DNA from: Candidatus Marsarchaeota G2 archaeon ECH_B_1
GTDB lineage: Archaea; Thermoproteota; Thermoprotei_A; Marsarchaeales; Marsarchaeaceae
Reading direction: 5' to 3'
Assembly (NCBI GenBank): GCA_003019535.1
Contig: NEXG01000004.1
Span: 61,540-125,539, forward strand
Length of the DNA: 64,000 nt
How positions within the stretch are numbered: the stretch's first letter is position 1; the number at the start of each line of letters is the position of its first letter. Below are positions 32,259 through 41,287 of the stretch, piece by piece. The position numbers were made by a program, and so were the translations under genes. Below the pieces are notes generated by a model, which ran no database searches, was not told the origin of the DNA, and was given only the letters and a program-made list of their open reading frames with translations.

Positions 32259-34064
32259 TTATTCCGGGTTAAGAGATTGACCTATCTTTCTAAGGCCTTC
32301 CCTAAGATGGCTCAGAGCAACCCTATAGTCGGCCACTATGCCAACATCGCAGGAAGAGAAGATGGTTGCACGTGGGTCCTTATTCACGGCGAGTATAACC
32401 CGCGCTCTCCTTACCCCAACCATGTGGTTCGTGGCCCCTGAGACGCCCACAGCCACGTAGAGCTCCGGGTTTATGGATTTACCTGTGAGACCAATCTGCA
32501 AGTGTGGGGGAGCCCAGCCTAAATCCACTATTTTCCTAGTGGCACCCACTGAGGCTTTAACCGAACTAGCGAACTCTGAAACGGCTTTGAAACCTTCCGG
32601 TGAGCCCACACCGTAGCCTGCGCAAACAACAAACCTTGCGTGGTATAGGTCCGAAGTGTATTCTATGGGTCTAGACTTAATGAACCTTATTGCTTCAGAC
32701 GTGTTTGGATTATACTCTAGCCACTTGGTTGGGCACTCGCCGCCGCCCAATTCTTTGGCTTCGAAGACTCCGGGTCGCACGGTTGCAAGCTGTGGGATGG
32801 TTCTTGATATTATCTCAGCCATTATGTTTCCCCCGAAGGCCGGTTTCACCTGCACTATCTCACCCTGCAATGTAGGTTTTAGGTCGACGGCGTCGCCCGT
32901 CAGACCCAACCTGAGCGCCGCCGCGACACGCCCAGCAACTTCTCTACCTCTTACAGTGGAGGGGAAAAACACGGCGTATGGCTCCTCTCTCCTTATTGCC
33001 TGTGCTATCCCCTCAGCCAGCGCCTTAGAAGACCAGGTGCTATCCCTGATAGGTATCACGAGCAAGTTTTTAGCCCCATGCTTGCACGCAGAGTGCACTT
33101 GGTCGTCCGATGCCTCCCCTGCGAACACCGCTTCAGCCGTGTACCCAAGCTGGCTCAACCTACTCAGCACCTCCTTAGCTGTCTGAAGCTCCACTTCACC
33201 TCGTAGGAAAACGCTCCAAACCCTTTTAGATGGGTCACCCTGCGCCTCGGTCTGAGACTGTGTGAGCGCCGGTTTCTCCTTCAGGGCTTGCTCCAACGTT
33301 GCCAAGGCTTCGCTAATCGTTTTTTCAGGATTAGTCGTCGCATCGAAAATGATCGGCTTCCTTGCATAGGAGGAGTCGTAAACAGCTTTCACGCTTGTAG
33401 GTGAACCCGCGGAACCAAAGATTGAAAGGTCTGTTGATAGCTCGTTTGCACCAACACGCACAACACTCCTCTGCTTTCCGAGCTCTCTATCTTGTGGCTT
33501 GGGTATCCTAGGTCGATTTATTTTCTCACTCACACTTAGCGACGCTGGAAGACCCAACTCGAATGTTTCGTAGCCACCCTCGTGTTCGCGCTCAACCAGC
33601 AGGGTTGACTCACAAATGAAATCCAGTTTTGTTATGTTGGTGAGGAGTGTGGTCCCCAGTAGCTGGGAGACTTCTGGGATGAGTTGGGAGGTCTCGGCAT
33701 CCACACTGTGTTTTCCTCCGAGCACAAGGTCGTAGCCCAGTTTCTGGCACATGAGCGACAACGCCGTTGATGTTGCGAGTGTATCAGCCCCGCCGAAAGC
33801 CCTATCAGTCAGCAAGTACACGTTATCCACCCCGAAGGCGTAGGCCTCCTTTAAGACATCTTCAACTTGGGGTGGACCCATAGACACAACGCTCACAGTG
33901 GCGCCGTGCTTTTCCTTTACGCGTAAAGCTTCCTCTATTGCACGTTCATCATGGGGGTTTAGAACGTTCTTCACCCCATCACGGATCAAGGTTTTTTTCA
34001 CGGGGTCAAACCTGAGCTGCGAGATATTGGGTACAACCTTAACAAGGACTACTACACGTAACAC
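32259..34064 (-). CDS. etfBA: Fused electron transfer flavoprotein, beta and alpha subunits
   Basis: This 601-residue protein is an EtfB domain (about residues 1-250, with NPHDERAIEEALRVKE and GGKHSVDAETSQL) joined through a low-complexity linker (about 255-285) to an EtfA domain (about 290-600, with the FAD motif GVGSPEGFKAV, GATRKIVDLGW, and QIGLTGKSINPELY). ETF passes electrons from acyl-CoA or other dehydrogenases to a quinone reductase. Beta-alpha fusions are known in some archaea. No FixC/FixX-type ETF dehydrogenase is adjacent. The companion gene is the aldo/keto reductase. The start is ATG/TTG near 34064 (MLRVVVLVKVVPN), a normal EtfB N-terminus. Confidence 0.92.
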   Translation of the reverse strand: MLRVVVLVKVVPNISQLRFDPVKKTLIRDGVKNVLNPHDERAIEEALRVKEKHGATVSVVSMGPPQVEDVLKEAYAFGVDNVYLLTDRAFGGADTLATSTALSLMCQKLGYDLVLGGKHSVDAETSQLIPEVSQLLGTTLLTNITKLDFICESTLLVEREHEGGYETFELGLPASLSVSEKINRPRIPKPQDRELGKQRSVVRVGANELSTDLSIFGSAGSPTSVKAVYDSSYARKPIIFDATTNPEKTISEALATLEQALKEKPALTQSQTEAQGDPSKRVWSVFLRGEVELQTAKEVLSRLSQLGYTAEAVFAGEASDDQVHSACKHGAKNLLVIPIRDSTWSSKALAEGIAQAIRREEPYAVFFPSTVRGREVAGRVAAALRLGLTGDAVDLKPTLQGEIVQVKPAFGGNIMAEIISRTIPQLATVRPGVFEAKELGGGECPTKWLEYNPNTSEAIRFIKSRPIEYTSDLYHARFVVCAGYGVGSPEGFKAVSEFASSVKASVGATRKIVDLGWAPPHLQIGLTGKSINPELYVAVGVSGATNHMVGVRRARVILAVNKDPRATIFSSCDVGIVADYRVALSHLREGLRKIGQSLNPE

Positions 34065-34113
34065 AAGTCAACACACCAAAAGGCTACCTATAAATTGTAG
34101 AATCCACATAGCC

Positions 34114-35028
34114 CTATCCTGAGTGGTCTAGGCTTTTTTTGACCTTGGAAATCGACCTTAAGATTGAACTTCTCGGCGCGTCTTCGAAGGCTCCCTTACA
34201 GGGGGCGTCAATTAGGATGAGTATGGAGCTCTGTGTTATTGCTTCAACGTTCACCCTGACGTCTTCGGGGCGAATAACCCATTCATTCTTCTTCACCTCT
34301 TTCTGAACCAAACCCAGAACTTCATCAAGCCTATCCTCTAGGCTCACGGGTAACTCGTACCTCACCCTTACCCAGCGGCTTTCGACCTCTTGTATAATGA
34401 AGCCCATGGTTATCACAACGTTGTTGGGTATCTTGACTTCCACCCCTTCATCGAGGAGTATGGTGGTGTAGTTCATCGTCACATCCACGATCTTACCTGT
34501 AAGGCTGGGTATCAATCTGTCCTCGGAGTAAAACTTGGGTGAATAGAATGGGAAGGACATACCATATTGCCAACCGAAGGCGGTCACCCTATCCCCAACG
34601 GAGAATGGCTTTGCGAACACGATGAGTAAGCCGGCGAAAAGGTTCGATAGAACTGTTTGCCCAGCCAGCCCCACAACTAGACCCGCGAATGTACCACCCG
34701 CAAGTAGCACAGTTGGGTTAACACCCGCCACCGCGAGCATAAGTGCTATAAGGAGCAGGTATGAGGCAACCCTGAACAGGAAGAAGATGGGGTAAGCCCT
34801 CTGAGGTCCCAGACTTGTGTGTAGAAGCCGTCGAAGCTCCCTGCCAACCACGTATATTGCGACGTAGCCCACAAGCCCAGTTATAAGAACCTTTACGTAG
34901 GTTGTAAAGTTGATGGGAATCAGGCGAAGAATTGAGAGAGCATAGTAGAGCACTATACCCGACACTAACAGTACTGCTAAAACCAAAACAGTGTATGCAA
35001 CAAGCCTTCCACCATTCCTTACACTCAT
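34114..35028 (-). CDS. MscS-family mechanosensitive channel
   Basis: This protein of about 304 residues has three hydrophobic segments: near residues 10-35, 40-65 and 85-135. They are followed by the TM3/pore motif AGGTFAGLVVGLAGQTVLSNLFAG and the beta domain with KPFSVGDRV. These are MscS hallmarks: small residues line the pore and the cytoplasmic cage follows. The channel releases solutes on osmotic downshock. The open frame runs on to 35178, but I place the start at ATG 35028 (MSVRNGGRLV), because the longer form would overlap the divergent cyclase gene and adds sequence unlike the family. Confidence 0.9.
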   Translation of the reverse strand: MSVRNGGRLVAYTVLVLAVLLVSGIVLYYALSILRLIPINFTTYVKVLITGLVGYVAIYVVGRELRRLLHTSLGPQRAYPIFFLFRVASYLLLIALMLAVAGVNPTVLLAGGTFAGLVVGLAGQTVLSNLFAGLLIVFAKPFSVGDRVTAFGWQYGMSFPFYSPKFYSEDRLIPSLTGKIVDVTMNYTTILLDEGVEVKIPNNVVITMGFIIQEVESRWVRVRYELPVSLEDRLDEVLGLVQKEVKKNEWVIRPEDVRVNVEAITQSSILILIDAPCKGAFEDAPRSSILRSISKVKKSLDHSG

Positions 35029-35090
35029 AAGCAAACCGTGGGATATCGATGAACATAAATTTAATCCTTGCACCAATAAGAGGAGATAGA

Positions 35091-35720
35091 TTGCTGAATT
35101 TAGAGAACCCAACCTTGATTGACCTCTCACTCGATATCTACACGGGTATGCCCTACTATCCGGGTGACCCCCAACCATCAGTGGAGCAGTACAGACACGT
35201 ATCCGTGGATGGCGTGTCCCTTAAAAGGCTGGCGCTGGGCACACATAGCGGGACACACATTGATGCGCCAGCCCACTTTATCGCTAATGGAAAAACCATT
35301 GATAAGCTCCATCCACTCGCGGCGTGTGGATATGCTAAGACAATAGATGTTTCTGGCTCACTCTCTACGAGAATGGTTGTCACCGACGGGGATATAACCC
35401 GTAGAAGCGAGGATGTACTACTCGTTTACACCTCGTATTATGCGATGCGTGAACGAGCACAAAGCGGTGTTTTCCCAACGCTTAGCAAGCGATTCGCAGA
35501 AGGCCTAGTGGAGGCAGGGTACAAGTGTGTTGGTATAGACTCGCCTACTGTGGGCGACCCGGAGGTGCACAAGACGCTTCTCGGCTCGGGTATCATAATA
35601 GTTGAGAATCTTTCAAACAGGCTGGTTGAGGTGGTTTCGAAAAAGGCATACTTCATATGTTTGCCCATAAGGGTGATGGATGGCGATGGCGCGCCGGCGA
35701 GGGCGTTAGCCATAATGTGA
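35091..35720 (+). CDS. Cyclase/kynurenine formamidase-like metal hydrolase
   Basis: This 209-residue protein has the cyclase-family metal motif HSGTHIDAPAHF and an N-terminal DLSLDIYTGMPYYPGDP, the usual beginning of the family. Members hydrolyse N-formylkynurenine, isatin and similar amides. I place the start at TTG 35091, because a strong ribosome binding site, GAGGAGAT at 35080-35087, precedes it by three bases; a frame-open ATG at 35049 lies in the promoter region (TATA-like ATAAATTTAA near 35055). No tryptophan catabolism genes are in the window, so the substrate stays open. It is divergent from the MscS gene. Confidence 0.86.
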   Translation: MLNLENPTLIDLSLDIYTGMPYYPGDPQPSVEQYRHVSVDGVSLKRLALGTHSGTHIDAPAHFIANGKTIDKLHPLAACGYAKTIDVSGSLSTRMVVTDGDITRRSEDVLLVYTSYYAMRERAQSGVFPTLSKRFAEGLVEAGYKCVGIDSPTVGDPEVHKTLLGSGIIIVENLSNRLVEVVSKKAYFICLPIRVMDGDGAPARALAIM

Positions 35721-35914
35721 CAATTATAGCAGTTGCCCCGTAGCACACGTTTTCCCACATAGCCACATTCACCAGATACCATGATTGAACCGTGTCGCCA
35801 ACCAATCCCCTCTGAAAACATGCGGGATGTTCATTTACATGTTGTGTTTTAATGCCAAAGTGCAACCTGCAAAGTAAGGCTTATTGTGAATTTTCACGTA
35901 TATAGTCATGTGAC

Positions 35915-36538
35915 TTGATAATGACTTTATATGCGAATTGGCTACTCAAGGGGCGTCTTCTCGCGTCCTCTCAGCCTCAATCACTGGATGATCTCTTTGA
36001 AGCTAGAAAGATAGGTGTGAGCGTAGTGTTAAGCTTCGAGACGCATCCTGAAGAACGCGATTGGTGTAAAAAACTGGGTTTAAGATTTAAAGAGGTAGCC
36101 TTGAATGATTTTGAACCTCCGAGCCTGTCCAAGATCGAGGAAGCGGTTAACTTTCTGCACAGATATCTGCTAACCCAGAAGAGGTCTGTAATGATGCACT
36201 GCTATGCTGGACTAGGCAGGACAGGCACAATTTCGGCCTGCTTTATTGGCGCCCTGTTCGGCTTAAGCGCGGAGGACGCGATTAGAGCAGTAAGAAGCAT
36301 ACGTCCAGGCTCTATAGAGGAAGACCAAGAAGAATCAGTAAAGACCTATCTTGAAAAATTCCGTGGTGGAAAAGCCAATCCAGAACTCCGCGGCTTCTGC
36401 TCACAGTGTGGCGCACCAATACTGAAACCCATGGACCTATGCATACACTGCATAAACGTCAAGAGCCAACGTGATACCGTCAAGATTATCCAGTCCTTTA
36501 ATTTTGATAGCGCCTTAAACATTTGCACTGGTCGATAG
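35915..36538 (+). CDS. Dual-specificity/tyrosine protein phosphatase with C-terminal zinc ribbon
   Basis: This 207-residue protein has the PTP loop HCYAGLGRTGT with nucleophile Cys96 and Arg102, and a plausible general acid Asp65 (ALNDFEPPS). After residue 155 a zinc ribbon follows with Cys162, Cys165, Cys176 and Cys179 (CSQCGAP and CIHC). The phosphatase removes phosphate from Tyr or Ser/Thr residues; the ribbon may bind protein or nucleic acid partners. Archaeal PTPs I know are the catalytic domain alone, so the ribbon is worth noting. It starts at TTG 35915, or ATG 35921 two codons in. The gene stands alone between the cyclase and aconitase. Confidence 0.85.
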   Translation: MIMTLYANWLLKGRLLASSQPQSLDDLFEARKIGVSVVLSFETHPEERDWCKKLGLRFKEVALNDFEPPSLSKIEEAVNFLHRYLLTQKRSVMMHCYAGLGRTGTISACFIGALFGLSAEDAIRAVRSIRPGSIEEDQEESVKTYLEKFRGGKANPELRGFCSQCGAPILKPMDLCIHCINVKSQRDTVKIIQSFNFDSALNICTGR

Positions 36539-36702
36539 ACAATGACTCTGCGTTGTGCGCAGCGGTGTCTAGATGACGGTTTTTCATAGACAATAAACAG
36601 TGACACACAACGGACACCATTTTGAACACCAAACAAATTCAATAATCCCGTAACACTAAGTCAGCTAATCAGAGTATCTTTTTGAAAGTCTTCTCCGCGA
36701 CG

Positions 36703-36714
36703 AATTTATAAATC
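36703..36714 (+). promoter_or_regulatory. TATA box of the aconitase gene
   Basis: AATTTATAAATC is a near-ideal archaeal TATA element. Transcription should begin near 36735, leaving a leader of about 70 bases with a GGGGTG ribosome binding site before ATG 36804. The remaining spacer back to 36539 holds nothing I recognise. Confidence 0.6.
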
Positions 36715-36803
36715 GTAAACACGGAATAATCGTGATGAAATGCTATGAATAACTTTCTCCTGAGCCAGAAAATCGTCTCCAAGTGGGTGTGGGGTGTTCT
36801 AAT

Positions 36804-39524
36804 ATGAGTAAAATCTTTGGTCCCTCTAGTGCCACCAGAAGCTTCATGGTTGGGGGTGAAAAGTATGATTACTACTCTTTACCAGCGCTCGAAGAAGCTG
36901 GGTTGGGAAAGATTTCAAGGCTACCACTCAGCATCAGAATAATGCTTGAGTCTCTCGTCAGAAACTGTGATGGCGTGGCGGTGAGCTGGGATGATGTTAA
37001 GGCCTTAGCGCAGTGGAATCCCGCACAGCCAGCTGAACGTGAGGTGCCCTTCAGGGTTGCGAGGGTAATAATGCAGGATTTCACTGGTGTGCCCGCTATA
37101 GTTGACCTCGCAGCGATGAGGCAGGCTCTTCACGACGCTGGGATTGATCCCAAACTCATCAACCCTATTGTCCCCGTGGACCTAGTCGTAGACCACTCAA
37201 TACAAGTGGACTACTACGCTGTGCCAGACGCCTTAAAACGTAACCTTGAGAAGGAGCTTGAGAGAAACGCCGAACGCTACCGATTCCTTAAGTGGGCCCA
37301 GAAATCATTCTCAAAATTCAGGCTCTTCCCACCTGGTGTTGGGATTATACACCAAGTTAACTTGGAGTACCTAGCCACTGTGGTTACCTCTGAGGTCACC
37401 AGCAACGAAAAGCTAGCGTACTTTGATACTCTTGTTGGCACAGACTCCCACACGACCATGATCAATGGATTAGGTGTGCTGGGTTGGGGGGTTGGGGGTA
37501 TCGAAGCCGAAGCGGCAATGCTCGGCCAGCCTATAACATTCCTCACACCTAAGGTTGTCGGTGTCAACCTCAAAGGTAAACTGCGAACTGGGGTGACAGC
37601 CACAGACTTGGTTCTCACGCTTACCGGGATACTGAGAGAGCATGGCGTAGTGGGTAAAATAGTGGAGTTCTATGGGGAGGGTGTCAAATACCTCTCTATC
37701 CCAGACAGGGCTACGGTGTCAAATATGTGCCCAGAGTATGGTGCTACGGCTGCACTCTTCCCGGTTGACGGTGAAACGCTCAACTACCTTAGACTCACGG
37801 GTAGGGCGGAGGAGCATGTTAGGCTCGTTGAAGCCTACTTAAAGGCTCAGGGGATGTTCGGTGTGCCCTCGGATGGAGAACTCGAGTACTCCGAGAAGAT
37901 AGAAGTGGACCTATCAACGGTGGAGCCAACGCTTGCGGGTCCGGCTCTGCCATGGCAGAATCTGAGGTTTTCTGATGTTCCTTCAAGCATAGACAAACTC
38001 GTGGAGCAAGTGAATCCACAGCGCGGTGTGGAGGGCTCAACCAAGAAGAGGGTTAAGATTTACATGAATGACCAACCTGTCGAGCTGGGCGACGGCGACG
38101 TGGTCATATCGGCTATAACGAGTTGCACGAACACAAGTAACCCATCACTAATGGTTGGAGCTGGATTACTGGCTAGGAAGGCGTACGAAGCCGGACTCCG
38201 TGTGCCACCATATGTAAAGACGAGTTTCGCGCCTGGCTCTAGGGTTGTTACGGACTATTTGGTGAAGAGCGGCTTGATGAACTATTTAGAGAGACTCGGA
38301 TTCAACCTTGTGGGTTATGGGTGCACAACCTGCATAGGTAACAGCGGCCCGCTTCCTGAACCAGTTGAGAGGGCTATACAGGACAACAAGCTCATTGTTA
38401 GCAGCGTGTTATCGGGTAACAGGAACTTTGAGATGAGGATCCACAGGAGTGTTAGAGCCAACTATCTAATGTCACCACCCCTAGTCGTAGCCTACGCGCT
38501 GGCTGGAACAGTGACCAAGGATTTAAGTAGGGAGCCAGTAGGGAATGGTAAGAATGGTCCAGTCTATCTTAAGGATATATGGCCTTCAGAAGAAGAGATT
38601 AGGGAAGTCATCAGGGCGACCATAGACCCAGACATGTATCGTGAAAGGTATTCCAACTTTGAAGGTATGGTTCCCGAATGGGACCAGCTCGATGCTCCTA
38701 GCGGCGAACTCTATTTGTGGGATCCTAAGAGCACGTATATTCGATTGCCGCCCTTCTTTGAGGATTTTAAGGCGACTGAACCTAGACTTGGGAGGAATAT
38801 AAGTGGTGCAAGGATTCTACTCATCTTGGGCGACGCGGTCACAACAGACCATATTTCACCCGCTGGCTCAATAGCCAAGGATTCACCCGCTGGAAAGTAT
38901 CTAATTGAGAACGGTGTGCAGCCACCAGACTTTAACTCATACGGTTCTAGGAGAGGTAACCATGAGGTTATGATGAGGGGAACATTCGACAACAAGGGTG
39001 TCAAGAACAAAATGGTTCCCAATAGGGAAGGAGGCTACACTGTGCACCACCCCGACGGCGCAATCATGAGTGTTTATGAGGCGGCTATGAAGTATAGATC
39101 TGAGGGTGTGCCCCTTGTAATCCTTGCGGGTAAAGAGTATGGGGCTGGTAGCTCTAGGGATTGGGCGGCTAAAGGTCCAGCGCTACTTGGGGTAAAAGCA
39201 ATAATCGCCGAGAGCTATGAGAGGATACATAGGAGCAACCTAGTTGGGATGGGCATCCTACCACTACAGTTCATAGAGGGTGAGAACGCTCAGAGCCTTG
39301 GTCTGGATGGTTCCGAGAAGTTAGACATAGTTGTGCCCGATAACCTCACGCCTGGTCAAACCCTAAGCGTTAAGGTCACTAAGAAGGACGGCAGGAGTTT
39401 CTTATTCAGTGTTAAAGTTCGCCTTGATTCACCTGTAGAAGTTGAGTACTATAAACACGGCGGAATACTCCACTACGTGCTTAGGGGTATCATGAAGAAG
39501 GGTAAACAGCTGGTAAGGGTTTAA
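36804..39524 (+). CDS. acnA: Aconitate hydratase, AcnA type
   Basis: This enzyme of about 906 residues has the 4Fe-4S ligands in SCTNTSNPS and GCTTCIGNSGPL, the VGTDSHTTMINGLGVLGWGVGGIE block, and the swivel domain with YGAGSSRDWAAKG. It interconverts citrate and isocitrate in the TCA cycle. The long single-chain AcnA layout is the bacterial/eukaryotic cytosolic type and is common in archaea. I use ATG 36804 (MSKIFGPSS), because a GGGGTG site lies seven bases ahead; the in-frame GTG at 36783 would add seven residues. Its stop shares bases with the stop of the convergent molybdopterin gene. Confidence 0.96.
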   Translation: MSKIFGPSSATRSFMVGGEKYDYYSLPALEEAGLGKISRLPLSIRIMLESLVRNCDGVAVSWDDVKALAQWNPAQPAEREVPFRVARVIMQDFTGVPAIVDLAAMRQALHDAGIDPKLINPIVPVDLVVDHSIQVDYYAVPDALKRNLEKELERNAERYRFLKWAQKSFSKFRLFPPGVGIIHQVNLEYLATVVTSEVTSNEKLAYFDTLVGTDSHTTMINGLGVLGWGVGGIEAEAAMLGQPITFLTPKVVGVNLKGKLRTGVTATDLVLTLTGILREHGVVGKIVEFYGEGVKYLSIPDRATVSNMCPEYGATAALFPVDGETLNYLRLTGRAEEHVRLVEAYLKAQGMFGVPSDGELEYSEKIEVDLSTVEPTLAGPALPWQNLRFSDVPSSIDKLVEQVNPQRGVEGSTKKRVKIYMNDQPVELGDGDVVISAITSCTNTSNPSLMVGAGLLARKAYEAGLRVPPYVKTSFAPGSRVVTDYLVKSGLMNYLERLGFNLVGYGCTTCIGNSGPLPEPVERAIQDNKLIVSSVLSGNRNFEMRIHRSVRANYLMSPPLVVAYALAGTVTKDLSREPVGNGKNGPVYLKDIWPSEEEIREVIRATIDPDMYRERYSNFEGMVPEWDQLDAPSGELYLWDPKSTYIRLPPFFEDFKATEPRLGRNISGARILLILGDAVTTDHISPAGSIAKDSPAGKYLIENGVQPPDFNSYGSRRGNHEVMMRGTFDNKGVKNKMVPNREGGYTVHHPDGAIMSVYEAAMKYRSEGVPLVILAGKEYGAGSSRDWAAKGPALLGVKAIIAESYERIHRSNLVGMGILPLQFIEGENAQSLGLDGSEKLDIVVPDNLTPGQTLSVKVTKKDGRSFLFSVKVRLDSPVEVEYYKHGGILHYVLRGIMKKGKQLVRV

Positions 39525-40147
39525 ACCCGTTCGGCGCTAAGGGTTCCCCGAACACCTTTCTTTATCTTTTTCCACTCGTTCCCTTTATACCGCTCTTCCT
39601 CATATACGCGTCCACGCTCATGGTAGCCGTACATTTCCCAGTAGCCGTCAACATACTCCTCAAGTAGGCGTACCTCGGTCAACCATTTAGCGCTCTTCCA
39701 TCCATAAAGGTGAGGTATGAAGGGTCTAGCTGGGAAACCCTGCTCCTTTGGGATCGGGTTACCGTTCATCTTAACAGCCACTATGGAGTCATTCGACATC
39801 GCGTCTTCAAGCGGCACAGGCGTGGTGTAGCCATCCGCGCACACGAATAAGACCCATTCCGCCTGAGGTCTAGGACTCGCTCTTCTAATCAAATCGCCGA
39901 GTGGAGCACCCTCCCATTCCACGTCTTTAATACTCCACTTCGTAACACAGTGAAAATCCCTCACATACTTGGTTTTACTTAGGGCAAGCAACTCCCCATA
40001 GGTCAGTGAATAGGGTTTATCCACAAGCCCTGAGAATCTTAGCCTCCATGAAGCTAAGTCCACATTGGGTTCTCCGAAAGCAGAGTATAGAACCCACTTT
40101 TTCGAGTAGAACTGACCTGGGGGAAGGGGATTTCTCAAATTACCCAC
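39521..40147 (-). CDS. Molybdopterin-binding oxidoreductase, sulfite oxidase/MsrP-like
   Basis: This 208-residue protein has the oxidoreductase molybdopterin-binding domain: WRLRFSGLVDKPYSLTYGEL, DFHCVTKWS with the molybdenum-ligating Cys, VKMNGNPIPKEQGFPARPFIPHLYGWKSAKW and the terminal YWEMYGYHERG. It lacks a Tat or Sec signal and any heme domain, so it is probably cytoplasmic. The bacterial relatives are exported methionine sulfoxide reductases (MsrP/YedY); the archaeal cytoplasmic forms are uncharacterised as far as I know. It converges on acnA and is followed, on the same strand, by nothing else close. Upstream lies the LLM oxidoreductase. Confidence 0.88.
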   Translation of the reverse strand: MGNLRNPLPPGQFYSKKWVLYSAFGEPNVDLASWRLRFSGLVDKPYSLTYGELLALSKTKYVRDFHCVTKWSIKDVEWEGAPLGDLIRRASPRPQAEWVLFVCADGYTTPVPLEDAMSNDSIVAVKMNGNPIPKEQGFPARPFIPHLYGWKSAKWLTEVRLLEEYVDGYWEMYGYHERGRVYEEERYKGNEWKKIKKGVRGTLSAERV

Positions 40148-40212
40148 TTAATTATGGTTGAGTTAGTGTTTAAGCTTTGTTGAGGTTGAGCGCAAAGGCT
40201 TGTTCAGTGAGG

Positions 40213-41220
40213 TCATGGTTTTCCGTATTGCTGTTTTAAGTATTGTAGGCCCTTCGACCCAAAGTCATCCAAGAATTTCGCCTCATCAGGCGAGCAACTG
40301 TGAAGCTGTATCTCATTAAACCCGTAGCCTATGTACTTCTCGGCCGCTTTAATTACCTCTTCAACACTAGTGCACACATTCACTTGATAACTTGTAAGCT
40401 GTCTCACATCGATGTTCTTAGCCTTCTCCTCCAGCTCCCTGGGGTCATAGATCTCGGATGCTAAAACATTGGGTATAAGCAACGTCTTCCATCTCGAAAC
40501 CCAGCTCAAAGCCTTGTCATAATCTTGGTCATAGCTCACGAAGACCTCAACCATTCTAGGCATGGCGTCGAACTCCCTGCCATTTGTTGAGCACGCCTCT
40601 CTGAGTATGTTGAATATTTCGGGATACTTCTCTTTGGGGGCTGGAACACCCATATACCCATCGGCCACTTCGCCAGCAAGCCTAACCGAGTGTTCACCCA
40701 TTCCCGCCACATATATCGGCGGATGGGGGCTTGGCTTATCGTACAAGTTGGCTTTAACAAGCCTGAAATACTTACCCGTATAGGTTACGAAGTCTTCAGA
40801 CCACAAATTCTTAATTATTTCTATTGCTTCACGCAGTCTTTCAAAACGTTCTCCGAACCCGGGCCACGGGAAGCCGAGTGGCACTTCATTCATGGCTTCA
40901 CCTGTGCCCACAGCCACGAAGACCCTCCCAGGGTAGAGCCGTCCAAGCGTACCAAACGCCTGAGCTATTAAGGCTGGATGATACCTCAATATGGGTGGGG
41001 TGACACCCGTCCCTATCCGCACACTTCTTGTAGCCTGACCAAGAGCTCCAAGCCAACTCAACGCGAAACTCGAATGGCCATCGGTATGGAACCATGGGTG
41101 GAAGTGGTCGCTCGTAACGATGAATTCAAAGCCTACTTTCTCTGCTACCACAGAGTTATGTAGAAGAACATCAGCCGGATGCTCTTCCGATGCCGCCCTG
41201 TAGCCAAAGCTTACTTTCAA
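40213..41220 (-). CDS. F420-dependent LLM-class oxidoreductase, FGD-like
   Basis: This 335-residue TIM-barrel enzyme belongs to the luciferase-like monooxygenase class. TSDHFHPWFH holds His39 and Trp43, and GTGEAMNE holds Glu108; these match the catalytic His, Trp and Glu of F420-dependent glucose-6-phosphate dehydrogenase. The stretch RYHPALIAQAFGTLGRLYPG and the later GYGFNEIQLHS also follow FGD. By eye the phosphate-binding residues of FGD, such as the late arginine, do not seem kept, so another alcohol or sugar may be oxidised. cofD at the window start supports F420 availability. The ATG at 41220 gives the usual N-terminus MKVSFGYRA. Confidence 0.87.
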   Translation of the reverse strand: MKVSFGYRAASEEHPADVLLHNSVVAEKVGFEFIVTSDHFHPWFHTDGHSSFALSWLGALGQATRSVRIGTGVTPPILRYHPALIAQAFGTLGRLYPGRVFVAVGTGEAMNEVPLGFPWPGFGERFERLREAIEIIKNLWSEDFVTYTGKYFRLVKANLYDKPSPHPPIYVAGMGEHSVRLAGEVADGYMGVPAPKEKYPEIFNILREACSTNGREFDAMPRMVEVFVSYDQDYDKALSWVSRWKTLLIPNVLASEIYDPRELEEKAKNIDVRQLTSYQVNVCTSVEEVIKAAEKYIGYGFNEIQLHSCSPDEAKFLDDFGSKGLQYLKQQYGKP

Positions 41221-41287
41221 ACAGCCTCACCAAAGTTCTGCGTGTTGGATTGCTGCCAAGTCAACGTTGAAAGCAGCAAGCCTGTGG

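Noticed and set aside
34718..35178. Upstream extension of the MscS gene to 35178
   Set aside because: The extra N-terminus overlaps the divergent cyclase gene and its promoter, and does not look like a membrane protein start; ATG 35028 fits better.
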